This document shows, one piece after another, positions 19,109 to 27,975 of a DNA stretch of 64,000 bases; position 1 is the first letter of the stretch; every line of letters begins with the position of its first letter. The notes under the pieces were generated by a model. That model was not told where the DNA came from, did not search any database, and saw nothing but the letters and a program-made list of their open reading frames with translations. A program made the translations under genes and the position numbers. The DNA lies in NCBI GenBank assembly GCA_002478045.1, contig DLLT01000018.1, positions 1 through 64,000 of the forward strand, given 5' to 3'. Source of the stretch: Porphyromonadaceae bacterium UBA7555 (GTDB lineage: Bacteria; Bacteroidota; Bacteroidia; Bacteroidales; Muribaculaceae).

Positions 19109-19140
19109 ATTTAGTCGCTTAAAGATTTAGTTGCGCAAAG
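19109..19140. repeat. tandem 16-bp direct repeats upstream of the LytTR gene
   Basis: Two adjacent copies, ATTTAGTCGCTTAAAG (19109-19124) and ATTTAGTTGCGCAAAG (19125-19140), match at 13 of 16 positions. The second copy runs into the predicted -7 box. They could be an operator for the adjacent LytTR protein; that is inferred. Confidence 0.55.
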
Positions 19141-19143
19141 ATA
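19136..19143 (-). promoter_or_regulatory. predicted -7 element of the LytTR/NAGPA unit
   Basis: TATCTTTG on the minus strand fits TANNTTTG. It is 36 nt upstream of the LytTR start. No clear TTTG lies 20 nt further upstream, which would fit an activated promoter. Confidence 0.55.
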
Positions 19144-19217
19144 CAATTATTAGGCGATATTTCCGCCTCTGCCTCCGTACGATTGTACGAAATCGCTTTC
19201 TGACGATACCAAATACT

Positions 19218-20267
19218 CTATCCTTTGGGAAATCGGCGAAGTGTGGAGCGTAATTTGTCAAGAGATGCGCGACGCATAGCACTATGCGCGGTCAGGACGG
19301 CATAACCATCCTCATCCAAAGACTGCCAATCGGGAATGGTCATAGATAGAAGCTGCGAATCGGGCGTAAATTCCGGCAAAACGGTCACCGCCTCGGCAAA
19401 TTTGTCGGGAGTGTAAGCCATTGAGTACCCTGTGTACTTCGAGCTTTCAGAGCCGTCCGAGTGCAGCCCATGACGTGCAGCCACCTTGCCTTGCGCCAAA
19501 GGGCAGGCACGGCGGCATACATCGCAACCATAGAGGGTGTTGCCCGTCGGAATGTCCGCCGGAATCTCGTCACGGCTCTCAATGGTGAGATAAGATATGC
19601 AGCGGCGGGCATCAACACTGCCGTCGTTTCGTAGTGCCCCCGTAGGGCATGCTCGTATACAGCGGCCGCAGCCGAGGCAATGCGGCGTATCTTCCACCGG
19701 AGCGTCCGTTGGTAGTTCAGCCGTAGTCACAATAGTGGCTATAAAGAAGTTGGCGCCCACACCGGGAACAATAAGGTAGCCATTGTCGCCGATTACGCCG
19801 AGGCCGGCGCGAGCCGCCCAGTACCTCTCCATCAATGGTGCACTGTCGACGCACACGCGCCACTTGCCGCCGAAACGCGGACGCAATTGTCTGATTACGG
19901 CCTTTAAGCGGCGGCGCAACACGTCATGGTAGTCTTGCCCCAGGGCGTAGCGCGCAATATACGGCACATCCTCGGCCACGGGTACATCGTCTTGATATGC
20001 AAAGAGTGTAACTATCAACGTATGTGCACCCTCACCATCGAGGAGCAGACGCGGGTCGCGTCTCACCTCGCCATAGCGCTCGAGGTAGTCCATATTGCCG
20101 GCGTTGCCGGCGGTCAGCCATCCCTCGTAATGCGCTACCACCTCGGCGGCCACAGGCATGGCACGCACTACGCCGACGGCATACGCGCCGATGGCGAAAA
20201 CTTCGCGGCGTATATCGGCAAGTGCCTGCCGTATCGTTGTGATATCAGGATCCGTGCTATCGGCCAT
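19218..20267 (-). CDS. queG: epoxyqueuosine reductase QueG
   Basis: A 349-residue cytoplasmic iron-sulfur, cobalamin-dependent enzyme that reduces epoxyqueuosine to queuosine in tRNA anticodons. The two ferredoxin-like 4Fe-4S motifs are clear: CLGCGRCIRACP and GCDVCRRACP. The DUF1730 catalytic region lies in the N-terminal half (around residues 60-180). It follows the polysaccharide deacetylase by 36 bp and is probably the last gene of that transcription unit. Confidence 0.95.
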   Translation of the reverse strand: MADSTDPDITTIRQALADIRREVFAIGAYAVGVVRAMPVAAEVVAHYEGWLTAGNAGNMDYLERYGEVRRDPRLLLDGEGAHTLIVTLFAYQDDVPVAEDVPYIARYALGQDYHDVLRRRLKAVIRQLRPRFGGKWRVCVDSAPLMERYWAARAGLGVIGDNGYLIVPGVGANFFIATIVTTAELPTDAPVEDTPHCLGCGRCIRACPTGALRNDGSVDARRCISYLTIESRDEIPADIPTGNTLYGCDVCRRACPLAQGKVAARHGLHSDGSESSKYTGYSMAYTPDKFAEAVTVLPEFTPDSQLLSMTIPDWQSLDEDGYAVLTAHSAMRRASLDKLRSTLRRFPKG

Positions 20268-20303
20268 GGATCAAGATTTATTACCGGACAAGGATATATG
20301 GCT

Positions 20304-20918
20304 TCATTCAAGCGTGCCGAAGCAGTAGCCCTGATGACGAAGCCAGCGTATTGCACGCGGCAACGCCCACAGCATATTGTCGCGAGCCTTGAGCGAGTCA
20401 TGGAAAACAATGATGGAGCCGCTGCGAGCATAGCGGCGGACGTTTTCGAGCACGCGACGCGGCGTTAGGCGGCGGCTGTAGTCACGGGTGACAACATCGT
20501 ACATAATGATATTGTAGCGGCGTTTGAGGGCCTTGGCCTGGGACCAGCGCATAATGCCGTGCGGCGGTCTGAAAAGCGGCGAACCTATCAGGGCGTCAGC
20601 CTCGGCGATGTCACGCAGGTATTTGCGACAGGTGGTGGCGCGTCCTTGCAGGTGGTGCATGGTGTGATTGCCCACGGCATGTCCACGGCGCCGCACTTCG
20701 TCAAGCAGCTCGGGATGGCGTCGCACGTTGTCGCCTACCATAAAAAAGGTGGCCTTGACACCCTCGGAATCGAGGATGTCAAGCACCTGCGGCGTCACCT
20801 CCGGGATAGGGCCGTCGTCAAAGGTCAGATAGACGGTAGCGGCGCCGGTGCGGTTGACACGCCATATCGCCTCCGGAAACAGGAGGCGATATAGCAGTGG
20901 CGGTTGTTCGATAAACAC
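20304..20918 (-). CDS. polysaccharide deacetylase (NodB/CE4 family)
   Basis: A 204-residue CE4-family protein covering just the NodB domain. Motifs are TFDDGP (metal Asp34-Asp35), GNHTMHH with the metal histidines His85 and His89, FRPPHG and a C-terminal FHDS. Such enzymes remove acetyl groups from peptidoglycan, chitooligosaccharides or envelope polysaccharides. No clear signal peptide is present, so the site of action is uncertain. It begins 8 bp after the DUF2723 gene. Confidence 0.9.
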   Translation of the reverse strand: MFIEQPPLLYRLLFPEAIWRVNRTGAATVYLTFDDGPIPEVTPQVLDILDSEGVKATFFMVGDNVRRHPELLDEVRRRGHAVGNHTMHHLQGRATTCRKYLRDIAEADALIGSPLFRPPHGIMRWSQAKALKRRYNIIMYDVVTRDYSRRLTPRRVLENVRRYARSGSIIVFHDSLKARDNMLWALPRAIRWLRHQGYCFGTLE

Positions 20919-20926
20919 GGCTCAGC

Positions 20927-23900
20927 TCAGCGAAGGGTCATTTCGCGCCAAACCCGTACATTGACACCGGCAGCCTTGGCTACAGGCTCGGTGACGGCTT
21001 TGACGGCATTCAAACCATAGTGGCGCGACAGGCTCAGCAGCACGCTGAGTTCCTTGAGCCCATAGCTGTCGGCAACTGCCGAATCGGCTCCGGAGAGCAC
21101 CTCGGCCAATTCTTTGTCGCTGTAGTTGTGCACATACAGCATTTCGAAGGGCTGGAGGTTGCGCTCGATATCGAAGGAATTGAGCAGCAACAGGCGCTGC
21201 TGATCAATGGTGACGGACTCACCCTTATTCTCAACGTCAGCGATGGGTGTACCTTTGGTGAGAATCTTTGTGCCGAGGTCGGCAGTGGCCACTACTGCAG
21301 CCACCTGTGTCAGGTTGTAGCGTATATTGGCTACATCGATGCGGCCCAGCATGTCGAAGGTGGCACGATCCAGTCCGGCGCCGTAGTTGATAAGCTGACC
21401 GTAGCGCTTGGCTCCGGACAAGGCCATGGCGCGACCCTTGGCCAAGTCTGCGGTATTGCGAGCGGACAATCCGAGGACGCAATAGGCGGCGGCCACGCGC
21501 ACATCAAGCGAGCTTTCGTAGGGAGCAACGTTGCCGGGGAGTTTCTTCACCATCAGATCAAGGAGGTTGCGAGCCATATCGTAGCAGGTCTTGGGGATGG
21601 GCAAACCGGCTTTCTTGGACACTTCTCGAGATGTCTTGTTGGCCGGGACGTTGCCCAAGTTGGTAAGGTCGTTGGCCACTTCGAGTATTGCCAGACGTGT
21701 CGAGGACACCATGCGGCGTACGGTTTCGTCCAAATACAGTTGACCGGGACACGCCGTATCGATGCCTCCCCAACGGAATTTGCCAACGATATTGGCGTAC
21801 CCTTTCTGCGCAACCGCCGACGGCTGGTTGCGGAAGGGCGTAACCTCCAGCGCCATACCGGTGCTCTGCATATACGGCGAGAAGCCCATATACATATCGT
21901 TGGCCACCGTCGAGGCAAAGTATACCGGGCGGTGGAAATTGCCGGTAGCACTGTTGGCGATAATGTCGTAAGTCAATATGCCTCTAAGCTGACCTTGGCG
22001 CGAAAGCAATTCGGGACCCATGGGCATATACGCGCCGCCGTGAATGCTGTCATTGAATTGGGCATGGCGGCCGTAACGTTTGACGATCTCGTTGTCATTG
22101 AGCGGCACATACACGCTGCTGAGCGTGTAGCTGACGGGCAATGCGTAGTCGGGATCGTTCGGGTCGCCATAAAGCGATGACAGTCCCTTGCCGGCAGGTT
22201 GATTGTTGTCGTAGAGTTGACGCAAGGCGTCTGTGGCGTGTGTCTGCTTGCCGATGGACGCAATGGCATTATCCAGGCCTCCGACTTTATTTATGTATTC
22301 GGTCAGCAAGTTGAGCGACCTATAAGCCATCGGGTCGGCGGTCATGATATCCATAGCCATCGACGGATTATCAATAAGACTCTGTGCCTGACGCAAGTAT
22401 CTGGCCACGGTCTCGGCATTGTAGGTGACATATTGCAGACGATCGTAGGCATAGTCGGCGGGACGAGCGGTCATAGGCACACCTTTGGCCTCGTATGATG
22501 CCGACGAAATCTGGTTGGCATACCAGTCTGTATCCAAATAACTTAGGTTGACAACTTTGACATCGGTACGGACACCCTCGACTTCCTGGGTGTACCACAA
22601 CGGGAAGGTGTCGTTGTCGCCGTTGCAGAACAAGATGGCATTCGGGTCTACGGAGTTCAAGTAGTTGGCGCCGAAGTCACGCGTGGTGTAGCGACCGCTG
22701 CGGTCGTGGTCGTCCCACGTCTGAGATACCATTTGCAGAGGCACGGCGATACCTATGAGTGCAGCCAAAGCGATGCCGACTTTGCGATAAGGAGCTGCGG
22801 TCGTAGTCTCAAGTGTGTCATCATCTTCGGCAGCGGCAGCAGTGCCTTTCTTGGAAAAGGCGTGCTTAAGTAGCACATTGATACAATGAGCGATGGCTGG
22901 GACACCCATACCTATCCAGATGGCAAAGGCATAGAACGATCCGGCAAATGCATAGTCGCGCTCACGCGGCTGACCGGGAACCTGATTGAGGTACAGCACA
23001 ATGGCGATACCTGTCATAAAGAATAGGAAGAATATCACCCAGAATTGCTCGATGCCGCGGCCGGGGGCGGTGCGATGGTTGCGCAGGGCCTGCCACAGCA
23101 ATCCGAAGATGCCGAGCAGCAGCGGCAACATATAGAAGACGTTGTGTCCGGGGTTGTTCTTGCCGTACTCGTCGGGCAACAGCGATTGGTCACCCAGACG
23201 AGCATTGTCGATAAAGGGTATACCGCTAATCCAGTTGCCGAGATTGGGCTCGCCGTTGCCGGCCATATCATTCTGACGACCGGCGAAGTTCCACATGAAG
23301 TATCGCCAGTACATATGATTGAGCTGGTAGTTGACAAAGTAGCGGAGATTGTCACCGAAGGAGGGCTTCCACGCCGAGGACGTGTACGGCACCGTACGCC
23401 CGTCGCGCGAGGTCTTGGTGCCCATATCCACTTCGACTTGATTATTAATATATGGGAGCAATTCGGTTTCTTCGACATATCCTTGTTCGAGCCACTTCTT
23501 GCGTACGGCGACGGGGATGTCTGCAAAATCGGGATTTTCGTAGAGGCTCCACGATTTGTAGCTCTTGACATGTATCGGGTTGTTGGAGTACATACGCGGC
23601 AATAGCATCATCAGGCCGGGAGCGTACTCGTACTTGTAGTCGTGACGGGCCTTAATGTAGCGGTCCGGGGCATCGGGCGAGGTCTTGACTTCCTTGGCGT
23701 AGGCCATATCGCCGTTGTCCACCGGAGTGCCGTTGTCGTAGCGCAGTCCGCGGATGATATTGGTCTGAGGCAGTCCGTCATCGCCCACTTGCGCAAACTT
23801 AACCGTAGTCGTTCCGCCCTGACCGTCAGGCACCTCTTGCTCTTGCCAAGCTATCTCTTCGGCCCAGGTCTGTCCGTAGAACAGGGGCGTATCGCCATAC

Positions 23901-25060
23901 TGCTCGCGGTTGAGGTAGGACGCCAATGCAAAGACGTTGTCCGGCGAGTTCTGATTCATAGGGGTGTCGGCGCTGGAGCGTATCAGCAGCAGTGCGTACG
24001 AGGAGTAACCGACAAATATCACGAAGATGCCGGGGATGATGACATTGAACACACGCACGGGGACGGTCTTGCAGAAGCCCCAGATGTATACGGCAAATGC
24101 CACGGTCAGCACAAGGCCGAGGGTCAGCCCGTGACCGATAAAGAGCATACCGGAGAGCAGCACCGAAGCAAAGACACCCACCTTGATACGTGCAGCCGAA
24201 CGTTGGAGATACAATTCGCGGATGGTCCATATAAACGTGGCCACCAGCAATATAGCATATATAAGCACACCACCGTTGAAGGGCAGGCCTACGACATTGA
24301 CAAAGAACAGCTCAAATTCCTGAGCGACTTTCATAAAGCCCGGCACGAGACCGTAGAGGATGAAGGCCACAATGACCACGCTGACGGCCAAAGCCAGCAG
24401 CGAGCCTTTGACGTTGGTGTTCTTAAACTTACGGTAGTAGAACACCAAGACTATGGCCGGAATGCACAATAGGTTGAGCAGGTGCACGGCAATGCTCACG
24501 CCGATGATATACGCTATCAGGATAAGATAGCGGTCGCTATGCGGTTGGTCGGCGCGATTCTCCCATTTGAGAATGAGCCAGAACACCAGGGCGGTACAGA
24601 ACGATGAGAAGGCATAAACCTCGCCTTCGACGGCACTGAACCAGAAGGTATCACTCCACGTGTAAGCCAATGCGCCGCATACGCCGGCAGCCATAATGAC
24701 CACCAACTTGGACAGTGAAACTTCCTGCGCATCATCGCGCACCACCAAGCGGCGCACAAGATGCGTCACCGTCCAGAATAGCAGCAGAATAGTGGCAGCA
24801 CTCAGCAGCGCCGACATAGAATTGACGGCGATGGCTGCGGTTTGTGCGCCGCCGCCGAATAGGGTCACGAAAAATCGTGCCGTAAGCATAAATATGGGGT
24901 TGCCCGGCGGGTGACCCACTTCGAGCTTAAAGCCCTGCGAAATAAATTCCGGGCAGTCCCAGAAACTTGCCGTAGGCTCTATCGTAAGCAGATAGGTGAC
25001 GGCGGCGATGGCAAAACACAGCCATCCCAAGGTGTTGTTGACTAAATTGTAGCGCTTCAT
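20927..25060 (-). CDS. DUF2723 giant multi-pass membrane protein (GT-C-like)
   Basis: A 1377-residue protein with about a dozen membrane helices in the N-terminal half and a large soluble part towards the C-terminus. DUF2723 proteins are GT-C-fold relatives of protein O-mannosyltransferases. The first extracytoplasmic loop carries the characteristic WDCPEF (residues 34-39, Asp35 and Glu38) and GHPPGNP (49-55). The family is typical of Bacteroidetes, where O-glycosylation of secreted proteins is common, but the substrate of this member is unknown. It begins a unit with the deacetylase and queG. Confidence 0.87.
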   Translation of the reverse strand: MKRYNLVNNTLGWLCFAIAAVTYLLTIEPTASFWDCPEFISQGFKLEVGHPPGNPIFMLTARFFVTLFGGGAQTAAIAVNSMSALLSAATILLLFWTVTHLVRRLVVRDDAQEVSLSKLVVIMAAGVCGALAYTWSDTFWFSAVEGEVYAFSSFCTALVFWLILKWENRADQPHSDRYLILIAYIIGVSIAVHLLNLLCIPAIVLVFYYRKFKNTNVKGSLLALAVSVVIVAFILYGLVPGFMKVAQEFELFFVNVVGLPFNGGVLIYAILLVATFIWTIRELYLQRSAARIKVGVFASVLLSGMLFIGHGLTLGLVLTVAFAVYIWGFCKTVPVRVFNVIIPGIFVIFVGYSSYALLLIRSSADTPMNQNSPDNVFALASYLNREQYGDTPLFYGQTWAEEIAWQEQEVPDGQGGTTTVKFAQVGDDGLPQTNIIRGLRYDNGTPVDNGDMAYAKEVKTSPDAPDRYIKARHDYKYEYAPGLMMLLPRMYSNNPIHVKSYKSWSLYENPDFADIPVAVRKKWLEQGYVEETELLPYINNQVEVDMGTKTSRDGRTVPYTSSAWKPSFGDNLRYFVNYQLNHMYWRYFMWNFAGRQNDMAGNGEPNLGNWISGIPFIDNARLGDQSLLPDEYGKNNPGHNVFYMLPLLLGIFGLLWQALRNHRTAPGRGIEQFWVIFFLFFMTGIAIVLYLNQVPGQPRERDYAFAGSFYAFAIWIGMGVPAIAHCINVLLKHAFSKKGTAAAAEDDDTLETTTAAPYRKVGIALAALIGIAVPLQMVSQTWDDHDRSGRYTTRDFGANYLNSVDPNAILFCNGDNDTFPLWYTQEVEGVRTDVKVVNLSYLDTDWYANQISSASYEAKGVPMTARPADYAYDRLQYVTYNAETVARYLRQAQSLIDNPSMAMDIMTADPMAYRSLNLLTEYINKVGGLDNAIASIGKQTHATDALRQLYDNNQPAGKGLSSLYGDPNDPDYALPVSYTLSSVYVPLNDNEIVKRYGRHAQFNDSIHGGAYMPMGPELLSRQGQLRGILTYDIIANSATGNFHRPVYFASTVANDMYMGFSPYMQSTGMALEVTPFRNQPSAVAQKGYANIVGKFRWGGIDTACPGQLYLDETVRRMVSSTRLAILEVANDLTNLGNVPANKTSREVSKKAGLPIPKTCYDMARNLLDLMVKKLPGNVAPYESSLDVRVAAAYCVLGLSARNTADLAKGRAMALSGAKRYGQLINYGAGLDRATFDMLGRIDVANIRYNLTQVAAVVATADLGTKILTKGTPIADVENKGESVTIDQQRLLLLNSFDIERNLQPFEMLYVHNYSDKELAEVLSGADSAVADSYGLKELSVLLSLSRHYGLNAVKAVTEPVAKAAGVNVRVWREMTLR

Positions 25061-25176
25061 ATAGTGTTGCTGAAGTGTATATTCGGTATGTACGGCCTCG
25101 CGCTCCGAAGTCGTATCGGCATTGTCGTGGACGCCTTTGCCGAGATGTCATGCGCGTTGCCTCCGTGTTAAACGTA

Positions 25177-25184
25177 CAAAATTA
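25177..25184 (-). promoter_or_regulatory. possible -7 element of the DUF2723 gene
   Basis: TAATTTTG on the minus strand, 117 nt before the DUF2723 start, inside the 200-bp gap after gldD. No good TTTG box lies upstream of it. Confidence 0.4.
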
Positions 25185-25260
25185 GTGAAAAACCGCCGTC
25201 ATATCCACCATTTTAACATACATTATCACCTATATATGCCGACAAGTAGCACCTTATGCA

Positions 25261-25851
25261 TCATCGGACGCGATGGATGGTGCGCAGCAGTCGCATCATA
25301 TCGGCGGTAAGGGCTTCAGTGACGGGGCGGAGGCTGTCGGTGGCGGCGGGACCGCGTTGCGTCAACGTCCCATCGTGCATAAAGGCGGCGGCACTGACCA
25401 CGACGCCGCTCACGGTGTCGGCATATAGTCCCTGCACGGGCGTGGCCGTAAGGCCATCGGCAACGACAAGTCGTGCCATACATCCGTGCGGCATTTCGAT
25501 GTCGCCATAGTGTGCCGGAACGCCATCGAGGTTGAGGGCCATACGTTGCAAGCGGTTGGTCAGATTGTCGGCAATGTTGCCGCTTTCGGGCTTGACGGCC
25601 GCCACTCCGACATATATCGTGGCATCATATCGCGGATAATGTATGTCGCACGCGCCGTCGCGGCCGGACACCTCGGCGTTGGCGTTGACATCGAAACACA
25701 CCGGCAAGACCTCGACGGCTCGATATACAGTGTCATAGAGCACTATGCGCGGATAGGCATGCTCACGTGGTACGACCGTATCGCTCTTGCCACACGCAAC
25801 AAGAGCCATAACCATCGCGGCGAATACGGCCAAATGCGTCAAACATCGCAT
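25261..25851 (-). CDS. gldD: GldD-like gliding motility/T9SS-associated lipoprotein
   Basis: A 196-residue lipoprotein (lipobox LVAC, Cys20). The YPRIVLYDTVYR, CDIHYPRYDATIYVG and MPHGCMARLVVADG segments match the GldD family by pattern. The assignment is strengthened by the gldE homologue 3 bp upstream, since gldD and gldE are adjacent in gliding Flavobacterium. The window shows no sign that this organism glides; in non-gliding relatives these proteins are retained, presumably for envelope or secretion functions. Confidence 0.78.
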   Translation of the reverse strand: MRCLTHLAVFAAMVMALVACGKSDTVVPREHAYPRIVLYDTVYRAVEVLPVCFDVNANAEVSGRDGACDIHYPRYDATIYVGVAAVKPESGNIADNLTNRLQRMALNLDGVPAHYGDIEMPHGCMARLVVADGLTATPVQGLYADTVSGVVVSAAAFMHDGTLTQRGPAATDSLRPVTEALTADMMRLLRTIHRVR

Positions 25852-25854
25852 CGG

Positions 25855-27165
25855 TCAGTCTTTTTTGTCGGCACTGTCGGCCTCGGCTTGGGGCTTGGGC
25901 AGTACGGTAACACGAATGTCGCCGATACGATGTCCCTCAATAGAGAGTATGGTAAAGCGGACACCGCCATAGACAATACTTTCGCGCTCTTTGGGAAAGT
26001 CGCCCTTGATACTCAGCAACATTCCGCCTATGGTCTCGGCGTCTTCGGTGACGGCGGAAAACTCGGATTCATCGATGTCCGTTACGCGGAAGAAATCGGT
26101 GAGCAGCGTGCGCCCTTCGAAGTCGAAAGTATCTTCGCGCACGCGTCGATAGGTGGGTGCCGCATCGTCGTACTCGTCGTCAATGTCTCCCACAATTTCC
26201 TCAAGGACGTCTTCCATAGTCACCAATCCCTGAGTACCGCCGAATTCGTCCACGACTATGGCCAAATGCTGGTGACGACGGCGGAAGTCTTCCAAGAGGT
26301 CATCGATGGGTCGCGATTCGGGCACAAAATACGGCTGGCGTAACAGATGTTGCCAATCGAACGAGGGGTCATCCACAGCCACATAAGGCAGCAGGTCGCG
26401 AGCATAGAGGATGCCACGTATATTATCTTGACTGCCGTCCGTAACCGGCAGCCGCGAAAATCCGCTGGAAATAACCATTTTAAGCACCGTGCAGTAGTCG
26501 TCCGAGATATCGATATCGGTGATGTCGATACGCGGAGTCATAATCTCGGCCGCCGTGGTCTCGCCGAAGCGGAGGATACCTTCAAGCATTTCCTTGTCCT
26601 TATCGGCCTTGACGTCTGTCACCTCGAGTGCACTGGCTAAGTCGTCGGTGGTGACGTTCTTAGCCTGTTTGGTGACGACGCGATGCACGATGTGCGATGA
26701 CTTCATCAGCAGCTTGGCAGGAGCAGCCAACAGAACGGTCAGCAGTTTGAGCCCCGGCACGGCAAAGCGCACCCAACGCAGCGGCTGCGAATTGCCTATC
26801 AGTTTGGGCGCTATCTCGCCGAAAAGCAATATAACAAAAGTGATAATGACCGTCTGGAGAATAAAGCTCCATACCGCGTCCATATTTTCGAACACCGGAC
26901 CGAGGGAGTAGTTGACCAGCATGACGATGGTGACATTCACCAAGTTGTTGGCGATAAGTATCGTAGCCAGCAACCGCTCAGGTTTGGCCAGCATTTGGAG
27001 CGCCTGACGGCCCCAAGCATGTTCTTCAAGTTTCTCGCGCTGCTTGGCGTTGAGCGAGAAAAATGCAATTTCGCTTCCGGAGACAAATCCGGAAAGAAGC
27101 AACGCCACCAAGGCTATGCCCAGGGCGATGTATTGTGCTAATGATAGGGATAAATGTACGTCCAA
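25855..27165 (-). CDS. gldE: GldE-like CNNM/CBS-domain membrane protein
   Basis: A 436-residue protein of the hemolysin C/CorC family: a DUF21 membrane domain (about 1-195, four helices), a CBS pair (about 205-330, with MTPRIDITDIDI and VVDEFGGTQGLVTMEDVLEEI) and a C-terminal CorC/HlyC domain (about 345-425). Relatives are proposed magnesium or cobalt transporters. Adjacency to the gldD-like gene points to GldE. Confidence 0.88.
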   Translation of the reverse strand: MDVHLSLSLAQYIALGIALVALLLSGFVSGSEIAFFSLNAKQREKLEEHAWGRQALQMLAKPERLLATILIANNLVNVTIVMLVNYSLGPVFENMDAVWSFILQTVIITFVILLFGEIAPKLIGNSQPLRWVRFAVPGLKLLTVLLAAPAKLLMKSSHIVHRVVTKQAKNVTTDDLASALEVTDVKADKDKEMLEGILRFGETTAAEIMTPRIDITDIDISDDYCTVLKMVISSGFSRLPVTDGSQDNIRGILYARDLLPYVAVDDPSFDWQHLLRQPYFVPESRPIDDLLEDFRRRHQHLAIVVDEFGGTQGLVTMEDVLEEIVGDIDDEYDDAAPTYRRVREDTFDFEGRTLLTDFFRVTDIDESEFSAVTEDAETIGGMLLSIKGDFPKERESIVYGGVRFTILSIEGHRIGDIRVTVLPKPQAEADSADKKD

Positions 27166-27216
27166 AATGGTATGTAAAAAATGAGAAAAGAATTCTAACT
27201 CATAATATCCTACAAG

Positions 27217-27906
27217 TTAGAGGTATGATTTGCGTAAGATTTCGGCCAGTCGAGCTACGCCCTCGCCGGCACCGGTACGGATGATGTGTACTCCCTGGGG
27301 TACTTCGGAGGGTCGAGGGTCTATATAGAACACGGGGATACCGCGGCGCACATAACTGATAAGCGCGGCCGCGGGATATACCACCAGCGAGGTGCCGATA
27401 ATGACAAAGATATCGGCCTCGGCCACAATCCGTGTGGCGGGGTCGAAATTGGGCACCGCCTCCTGGAAAAACACTATGTCCGGACGCACATGGTGGCCTT
27501 CGATAACGGTATCCACGGATGTATCCGGGTCTTCGGGCGTCAGACGCCAACGAAGTTTCTCGTTGTCAAGGGCGCGTACATAGTCCAATTGTCCGTGCAA
27601 GTGCAGCACGTGGGACGACCCGGCACGTTCGTGCAGATTATCCACATTTTGGGTGATGATGCGCACATCGAAGTCCTTTTCCAAGTCTACAAGTCCGCGA
27701 TGCCCGGCATTAGGCTCGGCTGCAAACATTTCCCGGCGGCGCTCGTTGTAGAACTTATGAATCAGCGCCGGATTGCGTGCAAAGCCATCGGCACTGGCCA
27801 CGTCCATCACGGGATAATTCTCCCACAGGCCTCCGGCGTCGCGGAAGGTGGCAATACCGCTTTCGGCACTCATCCCGGCGCCCGTGGATACGACCAATTT
27901 TTTCAT
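27217..27906 (-). CDS. cobB: zinc-less sirtuin, NAD-dependent deacylase
   Basis: A 229-residue Sir2-family enzyme. NAD-binding motifs GAGMSAESGIATFRD (9-23) and TQNVDN (85-90) and catalytic His104 (HLHG) are present. The Tyr53-x-x-Arg56 pair is the class III signature linked to desuccinylase and demalonylase activity. The protein contains no cysteine at all, so the usual zinc-binding tetrad is absent; the corresponding module (about 106-148) is replaced by a charged stretch ending in HVRPDIVFF. It probably deacylates lysines in cytoplasmic proteins. Confidence 0.9.
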   Translation of the reverse strand: MKKLVVSTGAGMSAESGIATFRDAGGLWENYPVMDVASADGFARNPALIHKFYNERRREMFAAEPNAGHRGLVDLEKDFDVRIITQNVDNLHERAGSSHVLHLHGQLDYVRALDNEKLRWRLTPEDPDTSVDTVIEGHHVRPDIVFFQEAVPNFDPATRIVAEADIFVIIGTSLVVYPAAALISYVRRGIPVFYIDPRPSEVPQGVHIIRTGAGEGVARLAEILRKSYL

Positions 27907-27941
27907 ATTACACTATATTTATTTTATCTGTCGACGGGATA

Positions 27942-27968
27942 TCGGTGTCGCCGTGAGGACGACACCGA
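27942..27968 (-). terminator. weak hairpin downstream of the S24 regulator gene
   Basis: A 9-bp stem (27942-27950 with 27960-27968) and a 9-nt loop lie just after the stop of the S24 regulator on the minus strand. There is no immediate T run, so termination efficiency is doubtful. Confidence 0.4.
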
Positions 27969-27975
27969 CTCCGTG

